DNA from: Cellulosilyticum ruminicola JCM 14822
GTDB taxonomy: Bacteria; Bacillota; Clostridia; Lachnospirales; Cellulosilyticaceae
DNA: 64,000 bases
Direction: 5' to 3'
Assembly: GCF_001311925.1 (NCBI RefSeq)
Contig: NZ_BBCG01000007.1
Location: 45,757 to 109,756 of the forward strand
The notes under the pieces were generated by a model that saw nothing but the letters and a program-made list of their open reading frames with translations, did no database searches and was not told where the DNA came from. Below are positions 17,925-27,325 of the stretch, one piece after another. The translations under genes and the position numbers were made by a program. How positions within the stretch are numbered: the first letter of the stretch is position 1; each line of letters opens with the position of its first letter.

Positions 17925-18765
17925 TAATAAAAATTTACTATTTGTAATAAAAGTATTATAGGCTACATCACTAAACTACTATACGATAAAAAGGCTACTA
18001 AACCACCTATTGTCAACTGATCTTTTCCAATAAAAATAATTGCAATGATATAAATCAGATTAATCACAATGCTTTGTATAAAGCTATCACTTCTCATATT
18101 AATCTGCTCTAAAAACTGCACCCTTTTTTATCTAAATCCATTTTGTTTTTTGTCAAATGACTATATATCTCTTCTTGTTTCTTATATAGATTCCATAATT
18201 TAATTTCTTGTATGCCATTAATCATCCCCCCTACCCATTCACCTGTTTTTCCTACGTTTTCAAGAAACATATCAAACATCTTATCTTTTTTGGTAGTTAT
18301 AATACCTATAATCACATATTTAATAGCTGCAAACATTAAAATAAATATACTTAATTTCCAGCTGATTAATACTAGTCTAATAAATCCACCTACTAATTTA
18401 AACATTTCCATAATTAAATTAAAAAAGCTCTGGTCTGCTAACTGTGCAACGTTTGTTATATCAAACATTATGCTATCTAGAATTTCAGAAAAGCTTTTAT
18501 CATTAAATGTTGTCATTTTCAACCTTAACAACTTACTAATAGCCTTATTTTACAACTCAAACTCTACTCTATTTTTCAAATTTATATGTACACTATTTTG
18601 CACAACACTTATACTTTCTGATACTAACGTAAGCACTAATATAATTCCTATAATTTTCATAGCTACTTGCATATCTGTTTTCATAATTCCTTTATACATT
18701 AGTTGCTGTGTCAAGATTGGAATCTCCATATTAATACCTGATATACAAGGCGTTAACAAAAAATA
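17925..18765 (-). pseudogene. ABC exporter (peptide-type), membrane-domain relic
   Basis: Three broken frames join into one exporter membrane domain: IPILTQQLMYKGIMKTDMQ and LVSESISVVQNSVHINLKNR (18550-18765), LLRLKMTTFNDKSFSEILD to GMINGIQEIKLWNLYKKQE (18109-18531), then EQINMRSDSFIQSIVINLIY and GKDQLTIGGLVAFLSYSSLV (to about 17960). The loop GIQEIKLWN is the coupling helix region. The nucleotide-binding domain is absent. Resembles bacteriocin/peptide exporters; nonfunctional. Confidence 0.6.
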
Positions 18766-18880
18766 ATTTCTCTTCCTTTTTAATTACTCTTTTTCCATTA
18801 TACCCCTTCCTTGCACCTTTTCCCCTTTACTCGTGCTTATATGATAATGCTATTTTAAATAATTTTCTATATTTTATATC

Positions 18881-18916
18881 AAAAAAGGAGTATCTGTAAC
18901 TTTATACAGACACTCC
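18881..18916 (-). terminator. Terminator of thrS
   Basis: GGAGTGTCTGTA / TACAGATACTCC stem with U6 tail, 17 bp past the thrS stop. Confidence 0.85.
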
Positions 18917-18932
18917 TTGTATTTCATATAAT

Positions 18933-20909
18933 TTATTTATTTTCTTCTTGTGGTTCCATATGAAGTAAGTAGTTGAATTTTGTTTTAATTTCTTCATCTA
19001 CGCGGTTTACGAAATCTACAAGTGACATTGCACCCTCATCACCTTTTTGACGACTTCTTACTGAAACTGTTTTGTTTTCCATTTCATCAGCACCTACTAC
19101 TACGATGTAAGGTACTCTTTCCATACGTGCTTCACGGATTTTGTATCCAATTTTTTCTGTACGGTAGTCAGCTTCTACTTTTAAGATACCACGGTTTTTA
19201 AATTCTTTAATAACTTCTTCTGCATAATCAGCATATTTATCAGAGATTGGAAGAACTTTAACTGCTGTTGGTGCAAGCCATACTGGGAATTGACCAGCAT
19301 ATTTTTCAATAAGCATAGCAAGTGTTCTTTCGTAGCATCCGATAGATGTACGATGAATGATAAGTGGGTGTTTTTTCTCACCATCTGCATCAATATATGT
19401 CATACCAAGTCTTTCACCAAGGGCGAAGTCGATTTGTACTGTAATGATTGTATCTTCTTTACCATGTACATTTTTGAATTGGATATCAAGTTTTGGACCG
19501 TAGAATGCTGCTTCACCTACAGCTTCTTCGTAGTTAATTTCAAGGTTATCTAAGATATTTCTCATGAGACCTTCTGTTCTTTCCCAAGCTTCTGGATCAT
19601 CAATGTATTTTTCTGTGTTTTCAGGATCCCATTTAGAGAATCTGTAACTGATATCATCTTGAATACCGAATGTATTCATCATGTATTTGATAAGTTCAAT
19701 TACACCTTTGAATTCATCTTCGAGTTGTTCTGGTGTACATACAAGATGTCCTTCAGAAATTGTGAATTGACGTACACGAATAAGTCCGTGCATTTCACCT
19801 GATGATTCATTTCTAAATAATGTAGATGTTTCACCGTAACGAATTGGTAAATCTCTGTAGCTATGTTGTTCCGCATTGTATACTGTGAATTGGAATGGAC
19901 ATGTCATTGGACGAAGTGCAAATACTTCTTTATCTGTTTCTTCATCGCCTAATATGAACATACCATCTTTATAGTGATCCCAGTGACCTGACATTTTGTA
20001 AAGGTCGCTTTTCGCCATAAGAGGAGTTTTAGTAAGTACATAACCTCTTCTTTCTTCTTCATCTTCTACAAAACGTTGAAGAGCTTGAACGATTCTAGCA
20101 CCTCTTGGCATAAGAAGTGGAAGTCCTTGTCCTACCTTATCATCTGTCGTGAAAAGTTTAAGTTCACGACCAAGTTTGTTATGGTCACGCTTTTTAGCTT
20201 CTTCTAACGCTTTAAGATGAGCTGCAAGTTCAGCTTTTTTAGGGAATGCTGTAGCGTAGATACGTGCAAGCATTTTGTTTTTCTCATTACCTTTCCAGTA
20301 AGCACCAGCTGCATTTAAGATTTTGAATGCTTCTACTGGTTTTGTGCTCATAAGGTGTGGTCCTGCACAAAGATCTGTGAATTCACCTTGTTTGTAGAAT
20401 GAAATAACTGCATCTTCTGGTAAGTCTTTGATAAGTTCTACTTTGTATGGTTCATCTAATTCTTCCATAAGTTTGATAGCTTCTTCTCTTGGAAGTTCAA
20501 AACGTTCGATAGGTAATTTTTCTTTAACGATTTTTTTCATTTCAGCTTCAATTTTTTCGAAATCAGCTTCAACGAAGTGTCTATCTGTATCGAAGTCATA
20601 GTAGAAACCATCTTCAATAGCTGGCCCAATAGCAAGTTTTACTTCTGGGAATACACGTTTAACAGCTTGAGCTAAGATATGAGCTGCTGTGTGACGGAAT
20701 GCCCATTTACCTTCTTTATCATTGAATGTTAGGATTTCAAGTTCACAGTCAGCTGTAAGCTCTGTTCTTAAATCCACCATTTCTCCATTTACTTTACCAG
20801 CGCAAGCTGCTCTTGCAAGACCGCTGCTTAATTCTTCTGCAACACCAAGTACTGTAATACCTTTTTGACATTCTCTAATGCTACCATCTTTTAATGTAAT
20901 TTTAATCAT
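18933..20909 (-). CDS. thrS: Threonyl-tRNA synthetase
   Basis: 658 aa from ATG 20909, preceded by AAAGGAG 7 nt away. TGS domain (1-60), editing domain with HTAAHILAQAVK (about 73-84) and CAGPH, class II catalytic core (HPLIIHRTSIGCYERTLAMLIE = motif 3; motif 2 LFRNESSGEMHGLIRVRQF) and the C-terminal anticodon-binding domain (PVWLAPTAVKVLPIS onward). The usual NCPGG reads TCPFQ at the equivalent place (RPMTCPFQF), as in many ThrRS of this subgroup. Expression is controlled by the T-box upstream. Confidence 0.97.
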   Translation of the reverse strand: MIKITLKDGSIRECQKGITVLGVAEELSSGLARAACAGKVNGEMVDLRTELTADCELEILTFNDKEGKWAFRHTAAHILAQAVKRVFPEVKLAIGPAIEDGFYYDFDTDRHFVEADFEKIEAEMKKIVKEKLPIERFELPREEAIKLMEELDEPYKVELIKDLPEDAVISFYKQGEFTDLCAGPHLMSTKPVEAFKILNAAGAYWKGNEKNKMLARIYATAFPKKAELAAHLKALEEAKKRDHNKLGRELKLFTTDDKVGQGLPLLMPRGARIVQALQRFVEDEEERRGYVLTKTPLMAKSDLYKMSGHWDHYKDGMFILGDEETDKEVFALRPMTCPFQFTVYNAEQHSYRDLPIRYGETSTLFRNESSGEMHGLIRVRQFTISEGHLVCTPEQLEDEFKGVIELIKYMMNTFGIQDDISYRFSKWDPENTEKYIDDPEAWERTEGLMRNILDNLEINYEEAVGEAAFYGPKLDIQFKNVHGKEDTIITVQIDFALGERLGMTYIDADGEKKHPLIIHRTSIGCYERTLAMLIEKYAGQFPVWLAPTAVKVLPISDKYADYAEEVIKEFKNRGILKVEADYRTEKIGYKIREARMERVPYIVVVGADEMENKTVSVRSRQKGDEGAMSLVDFVNRVDEEIKTKFNYLLHMEPQEENK

Positions 20910-20960
20910 TATAATGCTCCTTTCAAATTTGACTTTTGTAATGATAATTATTTGAAGGCA

Positions 20961-21245
20961 CAAAAAACCCCGTCCCTTCTAAATAACTATCCTTATTTAA
21001 AAGGGACGGGATTTACATCTATTCCCGCGGTTCCACCCTTGTTACTTTCATTTCTTAATCCAAAATACATTGAAACTAAAATCTAAAAGTCACTCGCTTA
21101 TACTGACGATAACGGGGTCACCGAATTGTTTTGCAATCACTCCGAGGTAGTCTTCACTTATAAGCTTTAAAAATGCTCCCACCAATGCATCTTCTCTCTG
21201 AAAAAGTTTTTATAAGTTACTCGTCTCATCATCGTTTTAATTTTT
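20961..21245 (-). promoter_or_regulatory. T-box riboswitch, threonine (ACC specifier)
   Basis: Leader with the T-box sequence AGGGTGGAACCGCGGG (21023-21038), whose TGGA bulge pairs with the uncharged tRNA end, followed by a GC-rich terminator (20961-21012, AATCCCGTCCCTT / AAGGGACGGGG, U6). Stem I shows the AGAGAG and GGTGGGAGC elements; the 3' side reads GAAGACTACCTCGGAGTG, placing ACC (Thr) at 21146-21148 as specifier. Uncharged tRNA-Thr should favour read-through into thrS. Confidence 0.93.
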
Positions 21246-21257
21246 TGTAATGACATT

Positions 21258-21286
21258 ATTCTAGCTAATCTATAGGTATATGTCAA
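21258..21286 (-). promoter_or_regulatory. Sigma-A promoter of thrS leader
   Basis: TTGACA (21281-21286), 17-bp spacer, TAGAAT (21258-21263). Confidence 0.8.
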
Positions 21287-21320
21287 TATATATTATATTA
21301 TACTATTAGGAAATTTATAC

Positions 21321-21606
21321 CTTACATTCAAACAAAAAACTTACCCCTTCCTCTGTATTTAACACTCCATATTGCCATTTATGCAGTTCTAAAATTTGTT
21401 TCACAATAGCAAGTCCAAGTCCAGTTCCTTCACCAGAAAGATTTACCATATTTTTGTTTTTATAGAAACTCTGTCAAATATTTTTTAACATTTCTTTAGA
21501 TAAAGGTTGCCCTTCATTTTGTATACCTACTTTTTTGCCTTCTATTTTTCCCTTTTTAGGGGTATGAGCAATAGCATTCATAATAATATTATAAATGACT
21601 TTCAAA
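21321..21606 (-). pseudogene. Sensor histidine kinase, C-terminal ATPase-domain scrap
   Basis: Encodes [19 protein letters not shown] (N box), a broken G1 region and GEGTGLGLAIVKQILELH (G2 box) to the natural end, with one frame change near 21473. Everything upstream of the N box is replaced at about 21607 by thrS-like sequence in the same orientation, so this is a deletion junction. Confidence 0.7.
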
Positions 21607-22335
21607 GATATGGGCATCATCTTGTATAAAGTTTCTTACACACATTAAACCATGTAATGCACCAGAAAGTTCATGACGATGTACAAGCCCTAATTCACCC
21701 ATTCTAAGTGGTAAATCTTTTTATGAACGCATTTTTGTTTTATATACAAGCATACCACCAAGACATTTCATAGGTTTAACTGCATAATCTTCTTCATCAA
21801 TGATAGTAGTATACATATTTTCACGATAATGATTCCAGCGACTACTTCTAAACCATAATTCTTTATTTAAAATACTAGGTATAGAAATTTCTTGATAACT
21901 AGCTTTTTTTGTAAATTTCTCTCTAATAATCAATAGGTGTATTTTTAAGAATCATACCTTTTGGTAAGAAGAATGGGAATCCTAGCCCCTCATCAAGTAA
22001 AGCAAAAAATTCAAGTTCTTTTCCAAGTTTACGGTGGTCTCTTTTCTTAGCTCCTTCGATTTTATCAAGATGCTCTTGAAGCTGCGCTTTTTAGGGAAAG
22101 CTGTAACATATAAACGTTGTAATATTTTATTTTTTTCATTACCTCTCCAATAAGCACCTGCTACAGACATGATTTTAAATGCTTCTACCGGTTTAGTACT
22201 CATAAGGTGTGGTTCTGCACAAAAATCTGTAAATTCACCTTGTTTGTAGAATGAAATTGTTTCACCTTCTGGTAAATCTTCAATATGTTCTACTTTATAA
22301 GATAATCGTTCAAAATCAAAGTAGTAATTTAAAAA
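21607..22335 (-). pseudogene. Second threonyl-tRNA synthetase, decayed
   Basis: Broken frames read, in order, YYFDFERLSYKVEHIEDLPE, FYKQGEFTDFCAEPH, MSTKPVEAFKIMSVAGAYW, LELRKLGKELEFF-like text, WNHYRENMYTTIIDEEDYAV and [22 protein letters not shown]. It is closest in style to a second bacterial ThrRS type ([11 protein letters not shown] rather than the NESSGEMHGLI of the intact gene). The NCPGG motif is KCLGG, the N-terminal TGS/editing part is deleted, and the 3' third is missing. It still has a promoter and T-box upstream. Confidence 0.8.
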
Positions 22336-22337
22336 TT

Positions 22338-22600
22338 TGCATCAAAAAACTCTCATCCCTTAAATAACTGCTTATTTAAAAGGGACGAGAGTTATACCCG
22401 CAGTTCCACCCTTGTTGCAAAGAAATATATTCTTTACCACTTATTATTATGATAACGGTATAATACCGGATTGGTTTACAATCACTCCGAGGCGGTCTTC
22501 ATTTGTAGCCTTTAAAAATACTCCCACCATTCTATCTTCTCTCTGAAAAAGTACTTACAAATTACTTTTCTCATTATAGTTTTCTTAAAATTACAAAATT
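22338..22600 (-). promoter_or_regulatory. Second T-box leader, upstream of the decayed thrS copy
   Basis: AGGGTGGAACTGCGGG (22396-22412) and a terminator (22338-22392: AACTCTCGTCCCTT / AAGGGATGAGAGTTT, U6) with the same stem I landmarks as the thrS T-box. The specifier position reads GCC (22491-22493) where the intact leader has ACC. The two leaders are clearly homologous. Whether it still binds tRNA is unknown. Confidence 0.85.
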
Positions 22601-22607
22601 TAATATT

Positions 22608-22636
22608 ATTAAATTTTCATTCTTATCTACTGTCAA
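22608..22636 (-). promoter_or_regulatory. Putative promoter of the second T-box leader
   Basis: TTGACA (22631-22636), 17-bp spacer, TTTAAT (22608-22613). Confidence 0.55.
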
Positions 22637-22651
22637 CGCCTTAAATACATT

Positions 22652-23497
22652 TTACTTATTTTTTTCATTACAGTAATCACATCCATTGCAATACTCAATA
22701 CTTTCATCAAAGATAATCTCTAAAGTTTTAAGGAATTTCTTTTGCCTAGCCCTTTCTTTTTTATGAATAACAAGTTTTTTAGGGACAACAGTAATGAGGA
22801 TATGGAGCATCCAATCCTCTTCATGCAAAGTACTATCTAAAACTAATTCTTTACAATATTTTTTAATATAATATCCTGTGACATTTTTCATATCTTTATT
22901 AAAAAGCTGAGGACTTCCTTCTTGGTTGTAAATAAGATGTAAAACTTCTTCAAGTGGTACACTGAGCATGCTTATATCTCGCATCAACCTAATAAAGGTT
23001 ACAACATCTTTCTTCATTTCAAAATCAGCTATAAACTGCTCCAATAAATCATTTAAAAGAATCTTATATTTCTTAATACGAAATTGTAGCCAACCATCTA
23101 CATTAAAAGAAGTATCCTTACGCACCTCTAATAATATAGGCATATAAATCAAATAATACGTAATAGAGGAAAATCCTTCTTGCTTTGATAAATAATTTTC
23201 TGTCATAAAAGTTTCTGTAATTTCTTTCTTGTCAATAGCATCAATATCTTCTCTTGCTTTCAATGCTTTATGGCACACCTTATAAATAGCTTGCTTCTGA
23301 ATCACATCGCTTATAACATGCGCCACAATCTCATTACAATATTCTCTACTCTCCTCAATCTCATAATCTAATTGCCAGATAGATTCTAGCTTTTTAACAT
23401 CAAGCTTGCCTCTTAAATCTTCATGATATTCGGTCTCCTTGATTTTGGCTATTATCTCCTCCTTGTAATTTATAGTATAGAGAGTATAACGGCACAT
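22652..23497 (-). CDS. ytxC: YtxC-like sporulation-associated protein
   Basis: 281 aa, soluble, helical, without signal peptide; ends with a Cys-rich tail (CNGCDYC). Length and the pattern FITYYLIYMPILLEV-type core suit the YtxC family, and position supports it: in B. subtilis ytxC lies directly upstream of thrS, as here apart from the decayed thrS copy. RBS GAGGT before ATG 23497. Molecular function is unknown in the family. Confidence 0.6.
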   Translation of the reverse strand: MCRYTLYTINYKEEIIAKIKETEYHEDLRGKLDVKKLESIWQLDYEIEESREYCNEIVAHVISDVIQKQAIYKVCHKALKAREDIDAIDKKEITETFMTENYLSKQEGFSSITYYLIYMPILLEVRKDTSFNVDGWLQFRIKKYKILLNDLLEQFIADFEMKKDVVTFIRLMRDISMLSVPLEEVLHLIYNQEGSPQLFNKDMKNVTGYYIKKYCKELVLDSTLHEEDWMLHILITVVPKKLVIHKKERARQKKFLKTLEIIFDESIEYCNGCDYCNEKNK

Positions 23498-23604
23498 GTT
23501 ATTACCTCAACAGTGTAATTCTCTACTATTAGTATATAACGTTAGGCTTGACACCTTGCATTCTTTTTATAGAAATGGTATCAAAAAAACTTTTCTCACA
23601 TGTA

Positions 23605-23642
23605 CAAAAAATGAGGTCCTGTTTAATGCAGAACCCCATTTC
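23605..23642 (-). terminator. Terminator of the methyltransferase-hslO operon
   Basis: AAATGGGGTTCTG / CAGGACCTCATTT stem with two G-U pairs and a U6 tail, 12 bp past hslO. Confidence 0.75.
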
Positions 23643-23653
23643 TTAATGTCTAT

Positions 23654-24541
23654 TTATTTTTTTGATGCATATTCAGCAAGTTCTTCAAGCTCTTCTTTTG
23701 AGAATAAATATTTACTGCTACAGAATGGACATACGATTTCAGCTTGTCCATCTTCTTCAGCCATTTCAAGTAAGTCTTTTTTACCTACTGTGATAAGTGC
23801 TTTTTCCATACGTTCTTTTGAACAATCACATTCAAATGCTACTTCACTACGATCCATAATATCAATTTCACCAAGTAATTGTTCTAATACATACTCAATA
23901 GATTGACCTTTTTCAAGACGTTCTGTAAGAGATTTGAACTCTTTAATTTTGTTCTCAAGCGCTGTGATTGCTCCATCTTTTGCATTAGGTAGTACTTGAA
24001 TGATGATACCACCAGCTTGTTTAATTGAACAGTCTACATCCACAAGAACACCAAGCATAACTACTGAATTTGTTTGTTCAGATACTGCAAAGTAGAAACT
24101 CATATCCTCTGCAATCTCACCTGAAAGCATTGGAACTTGTCCTGAATATGGTTCTTTAAGACCAAGGTCTTTAATTACCGTCATTCCAGCATTTCCTACA
24201 GCTTTTGCTACATCAAGTTTCCCAAATTCATTAAGCGGAAGATCAATATGTGGATTATATGCATAACCTTTTACTTTGCCAGCTCCACTAGCTTCTACAA
24301 CGATACCGCCAATAGGTCCATCACCTTTAATGATGATACATACTCTATCACGATCATTTTTTAACATATGTCCCATCATCGCTACACCAGTTAATGTTCT
24401 ACCAAGTGCTGCTGATACAACCGGAGATGTTTGATGACTTTCACAAGCTGTATCTACTAATGTTTTTGTGTTTGCACCGAAAAATCTGAAGTTACCTTCT
24501 TTATCAATTCCTCTGATCATGTAATCATTATTTTGTTTCAT
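23654..24541 (-). CDS. hslO: Redox-regulated chaperone Hsp33
   Basis: 295 aa. N-domain GVAMMGHMLKND, GPIGGIVVEASG and YSGQVPMLSGEIAEDM are typical; the C-terminal redox switch has the four zinc cysteines as CDC (about 239-241) and CPFC (about 272-275). Oxidation of these releases zinc and activates the holdase. The start overlaps the stop of the upstream methyltransferase gene by one base. Confidence 0.96.
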   Translation of the reverse strand: MKQNNDYMIRGIDKEGNFRFFGANTKTLVDTACESHQTSPVVSAALGRTLTGVAMMGHMLKNDRDRVCIIIKGDGPIGGIVVEASGAGKVKGYAYNPHIDLPLNEFGKLDVAKAVGNAGMTVIKDLGLKEPYSGQVPMLSGEIAEDMSFYFAVSEQTNSVVMLGVLVDVDCSIKQAGGIIIQVLPNAKDGAITALENKIKEFKSLTERLEKGQSIEYVLEQLLGEIDIMDRSEVAFECDCSKERMEKALITVGKKDLLEMAEEDGQAEIVCPFCSSKYLFSKEELEELAEYASKK

Positions 24542-25311
24542 TATTTTACTTCCTTTCTTTTCCCTTGTTCTCTTGCAACAAAGGTTACTCTTTGACTATC
24601 TTCACGTACTGGATCAAAACTATATTCATCATATGCTCCAATAAATTCAAGTCCTGCTTCTTTAATAAGCTCTATCATACGTTCTACACTATAAGCTCTT
24701 TGATAATGTGTTTCTACAGCGCGGTCATATCTACCATCTTCTTCATCTTGAATAAAGAAACTTACTTCATATTCATTGATGCCTTTTTCTTCATCATAGT
24801 AGTTTTCCCAAATATATGCTGATGATGCTTCTTGCTGTGCAAATACACGATTTCCTAATACTTCTCTATATTTATAAGGTGTATTAATATCAAACACCAG
24901 AAGTCCTTCTGGTTCTAAGTAATTGTTAACCCATTTTAAAGTGCTTAAAACATCTTTTTCATCTAATAAATAGTTCATACAATCACATGCACTATAAATA
25001 AGGTCTACTGTCCCATAAAGTTCAAACTGAGACATATCTTGCATAAGATAAAGAATATTTAATTCATCATCATATGCATTTTCTCTTGCAACCATAAGCA
25101 TTTCTTCTGAGTTGTCAATCCCAATCATGTCAATGCCTTGTTTAGCAAACATTGTTGTCATTTTTCCAGTACCACAGCCTAAATCACATACAATATTAGG
25201 TGTGATATTATATTTCTTCATACATTCGTTAATGAAATTTACCCATTTTTCATAGGGCGTATCTTCCATGAATGTGTCATATACTCTTGCAAATTCATTA
25301 TAAGCTTCCAC
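24541..25311 (-). CDS. Class I SAM-dependent methyltransferase
   Basis: 256 aa, GTG start at 25311 with GAGGTG 6 nt upstream. Motif I VCDLGCGTGKMTTMFA (about 41-56), acidic loop MIGIDNSEEML and DLIYSACDCMNYLL mark a small-molecule type methyltransferase. It is translationally coupled to hslO. Substrate not known. Confidence 0.85.
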   Translation of the reverse strand: MEAYNEFARVYDTFMEDTPYEKWVNFINECMKKYNITPNIVCDLGCGTGKMTTMFAKQGIDMIGIDNSEEMLMVARENAYDDELNILYLMQDMSQFELYGTVDLIYSACDCMNYLLDEKDVLSTLKWVNNYLEPEGLLVFDINTPYKYREVLGNRVFAQQEASSAYIWENYYDEEKGINEYEVSFFIQDEEDGRYDRAVETHYQRAYSVERMIELIKEAGLEFIGAYDEYSFDPVREDSQRVTFVAREQGKRKEVK

Positions 25312-25609
25312 TTTTACACCTCGCTAGCTAGTTATGTCTAACAATTTATTATACATATTTTATCTCACTTTATCTAGTATGCACTTTAAAAGATAAAAAA
25401 TAATATTGGAAATTTTTTATTTTTTTACCAAAATAGGTTGCTATAGTATCATGACAGTTAACTATATTATGTATTTATCTAATAAATAGATGTATTATGA
25501 ATAGTTCTTAGCAAATATATCAAACTAAAAATATCTAGACCTTTTCATGACATATTCATCTGTTCATGATAAGTTCAAGTATATTAATTTATAGGAGAGT
25601 GATTATAAG

Positions 25610-26887
25610 TTGGACCCTGCAACATCGGTACAAATCATTATTTTAATCATTTTACTAATCGCTTCAGGCTTTTTCTCAGCATCTGAAACAGCTCTTATGG
25701 CCATTGGTAAAATAGAAGTTCGTCATCTAGTAGAACAAAATGTAAAAGGTGCTAAAAGACTAGAAAAATTAATAGAAGACCCTACTAAATTACTTGGTGC
25801 TATTTTAGTAGGTAATAACCTTGTTAACATTGGTGCCTCTTCTCTAGCAACAGTACTTGCCACTAGATTCTTTAAAAGTGGCGGCGTGGGCCTTGCTACT
25901 GGAATTATGACGATTTTAGTACTTATTTTTGGGGAGATTACGCCAAAATCTTTATCCACACAAAACACAGAGAAAATGGCACTATTCGTAGCTGGACCTA
26001 TTTCTATGGTCGTTACTATTTTTAGCTCTATCGTACGTGTATTAATGTTTATTACAAATAGTATGTTACGCCTCTTCGGTGTAGATCCTAATGCAACAAA
26101 ACCTTTTATTACACCAGATGAGCTTAAAACCATTGTAAATGTTAGTCATGAAGAAGGTGTGCTTCTTGCTGAAGAAAAACAGATGATTTACAACGTATTC
26201 GACTTTGGTTCTACATCAGCTAAAGATATTATGGTGCCTCGTACAGATATGATTACTATTAATCGTAATGCAACTTATGAAGAAATCCTATCTTTATATA
26301 AAGCGGATCCATGCTCAAGAATGCCTGTTTATGAGGAATCAATTGATAATATCATTGGTATCTTACATATCAAAGATTTATTACTTTATGATTTTGAGCA
26401 AAATGAATTTCATATTGATGAATTTTTAAGAGATCCTTATTTCGTTCATGAGTTCAAAAGAAATGATGAACTCTTCAAAGAAATGCGTACCCATAAAGTC
26501 GGAATGTGTATCGTTCTTGATGAATACGCCGGTACAGCCGGGCTTATCACTATGGAAGACCTTATTGAAGAAATTGTTGGCGAGATTGATGATGAATATG
26601 ATGAAGCAAAAGATGATATTCAAAAAGTAAGTGAAAATGAATATCTCATCGAAGGTGCTACACGCCTTACAGATATTAATGAACTTTTACATCTTGATAT
26701 TTCTTCTGAAGATTTTGATTCAATCGGTGGTTTCGTAATCGGTCTGTTTGACCGTTTTCCTACAGAAGGTGAAGAAATCACTTATAAAAACATCAAATTT
26801 ATCGTAGATGCAACTTCTAACAACCGTATTAACACATTAAAAGTAGTCATTAAAAATAATAATTCTTTTTCGAAAGAACACCTTTAG
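25610..26887 (+). CDS. CNNM/CorC-type membrane protein (hemolysin family)
   Basis: 425 aa. Four-helix DUF21 domain (1-180, with SGFFSASETALMA and FGEITPKSLST), paired CBS domains (about 200-320: VPRTDMITI, RMPVYEESIDNIIGILHIKDLL, CIVLDEYAGTAGLITMEDL) and a CorC/HlyC C-terminal domain (about 335-415). Such proteins are implicated in Mg2+ transport; the hemolysin name is historical. Start taken as TTG 25610 with GGAG upstream, because no ATG gives the full first helix. Monocistronic, with a terminator at 26896. Confidence 0.9.
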   Translation: MDPATSVQIIILIILLIASGFFSASETALMAIGKIEVRHLVEQNVKGAKRLEKLIEDPTKLLGAILVGNNLVNIGASSLATVLATRFFKSGGVGLATGIMTILVLIFGEITPKSLSTQNTEKMALFVAGPISMVVTIFSSIVRVLMFITNSMLRLFGVDPNATKPFITPDELKTIVNVSHEEGVLLAEEKQMIYNVFDFGSTSAKDIMVPRTDMITINRNATYEEILSLYKADPCSRMPVYEESIDNIIGILHIKDLLLYDFEQNEFHIDEFLRDPYFVHEFKRNDELFKEMRTHKVGMCIVLDEYAGTAGLITMEDLIEEIVGEIDDEYDEAKDDIQKVSENEYLIEGATRLTDINELLHLDISSEDFDSIGGFVIGLFDRFPTEGEEITYKNIKFIVDATSNNRINTLKVVIKNNNSFSKEHL

Positions 26888-26895
26888 CTTAGAAA

Positions 26896-26942
26896 TAAAA
26901 AGGTACCATGAGATGATAAATTATTTCATGGCACCTTTTTAT
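26896..26942. terminator. Bidirectional terminator
   Basis: AAAAAGGT.CCATGA / TCATGG.ACCTTTTT stem between the convergent CorC-type gene and SASP gene. Confidence 0.85.
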
Positions 26943-26944
26943 TT

Positions 26945-27157
26945 CTATTGTTCTTCCTGTTTTGCTTTAAGCTCACGTTTTTTCTTAGTCATAAGCCCGC
27001 CAATACGACCTGTCTCTTTGGCTGATAGTGCTTTCCAGCCACCTTCTTGTACTTTTTCTAAAAGACCTAGTTCTTCAGCAATTTCTAACTTCATCTTTTC
27101 AGATAGTGATAAGGCATCAAATAACTTTTCTTTATTTTTGACTTCATTCGCTCTCAT
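26945..27157 (-). CDS. Alpha/beta-type small acid-soluble spore protein
   Basis: 70 aa. KLEIAEELGLLEKVQEGGW carries the germination-protease cleavage motif (E-I-A) and SAKETGRIGGLMTKK the second conserved block of alpha/beta SASPs, which coat and protect spore DNA. A sigma-G-like promoter lies upstream. Direct evidence that the organism forms endospores. Confidence 0.9.
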   Translation of the reverse strand: MRANEVKNKEKLFDALSLSEKMKLEIAEELGLLEKVQEGGWKALSAKETGRIGGLMTKKKRELKAKQEEQ

Positions 27158-27194
27158 GGTTTTTCCTCATTTCATAGATTAAATATACCTATTT

Positions 27195-27225
27195 AAGTAT
27201 GTAACAATACCCCCTATTTTATACA
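27195..27225 (-). promoter_or_regulatory. Sigma-G-like forespore promoter
   Basis: Minus strand TGTATA (27220-27225), 18-bp spacer, CATACTT (27195-27201), against the Bacillus sigma-G consensus TGAATA / CATACTA. It is 38 bp before the SASP start. Confidence 0.65.
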
Positions 27226-27325
27226 TAAGGCCTACATTTTCATTTAGAAATTTTGGGTGGTATACAAATCCATTTATTTATAATACAATAAACTCTAGAA
27301 ATTGACATTTGAAAGGACTTATAAC

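Noticed and set aside
18212..18766. Plus-strand 184-codon frame
   Set aside because: It is the antisense of the ABC-exporter relic; hydrophobic only because the other strand codes membrane helices.
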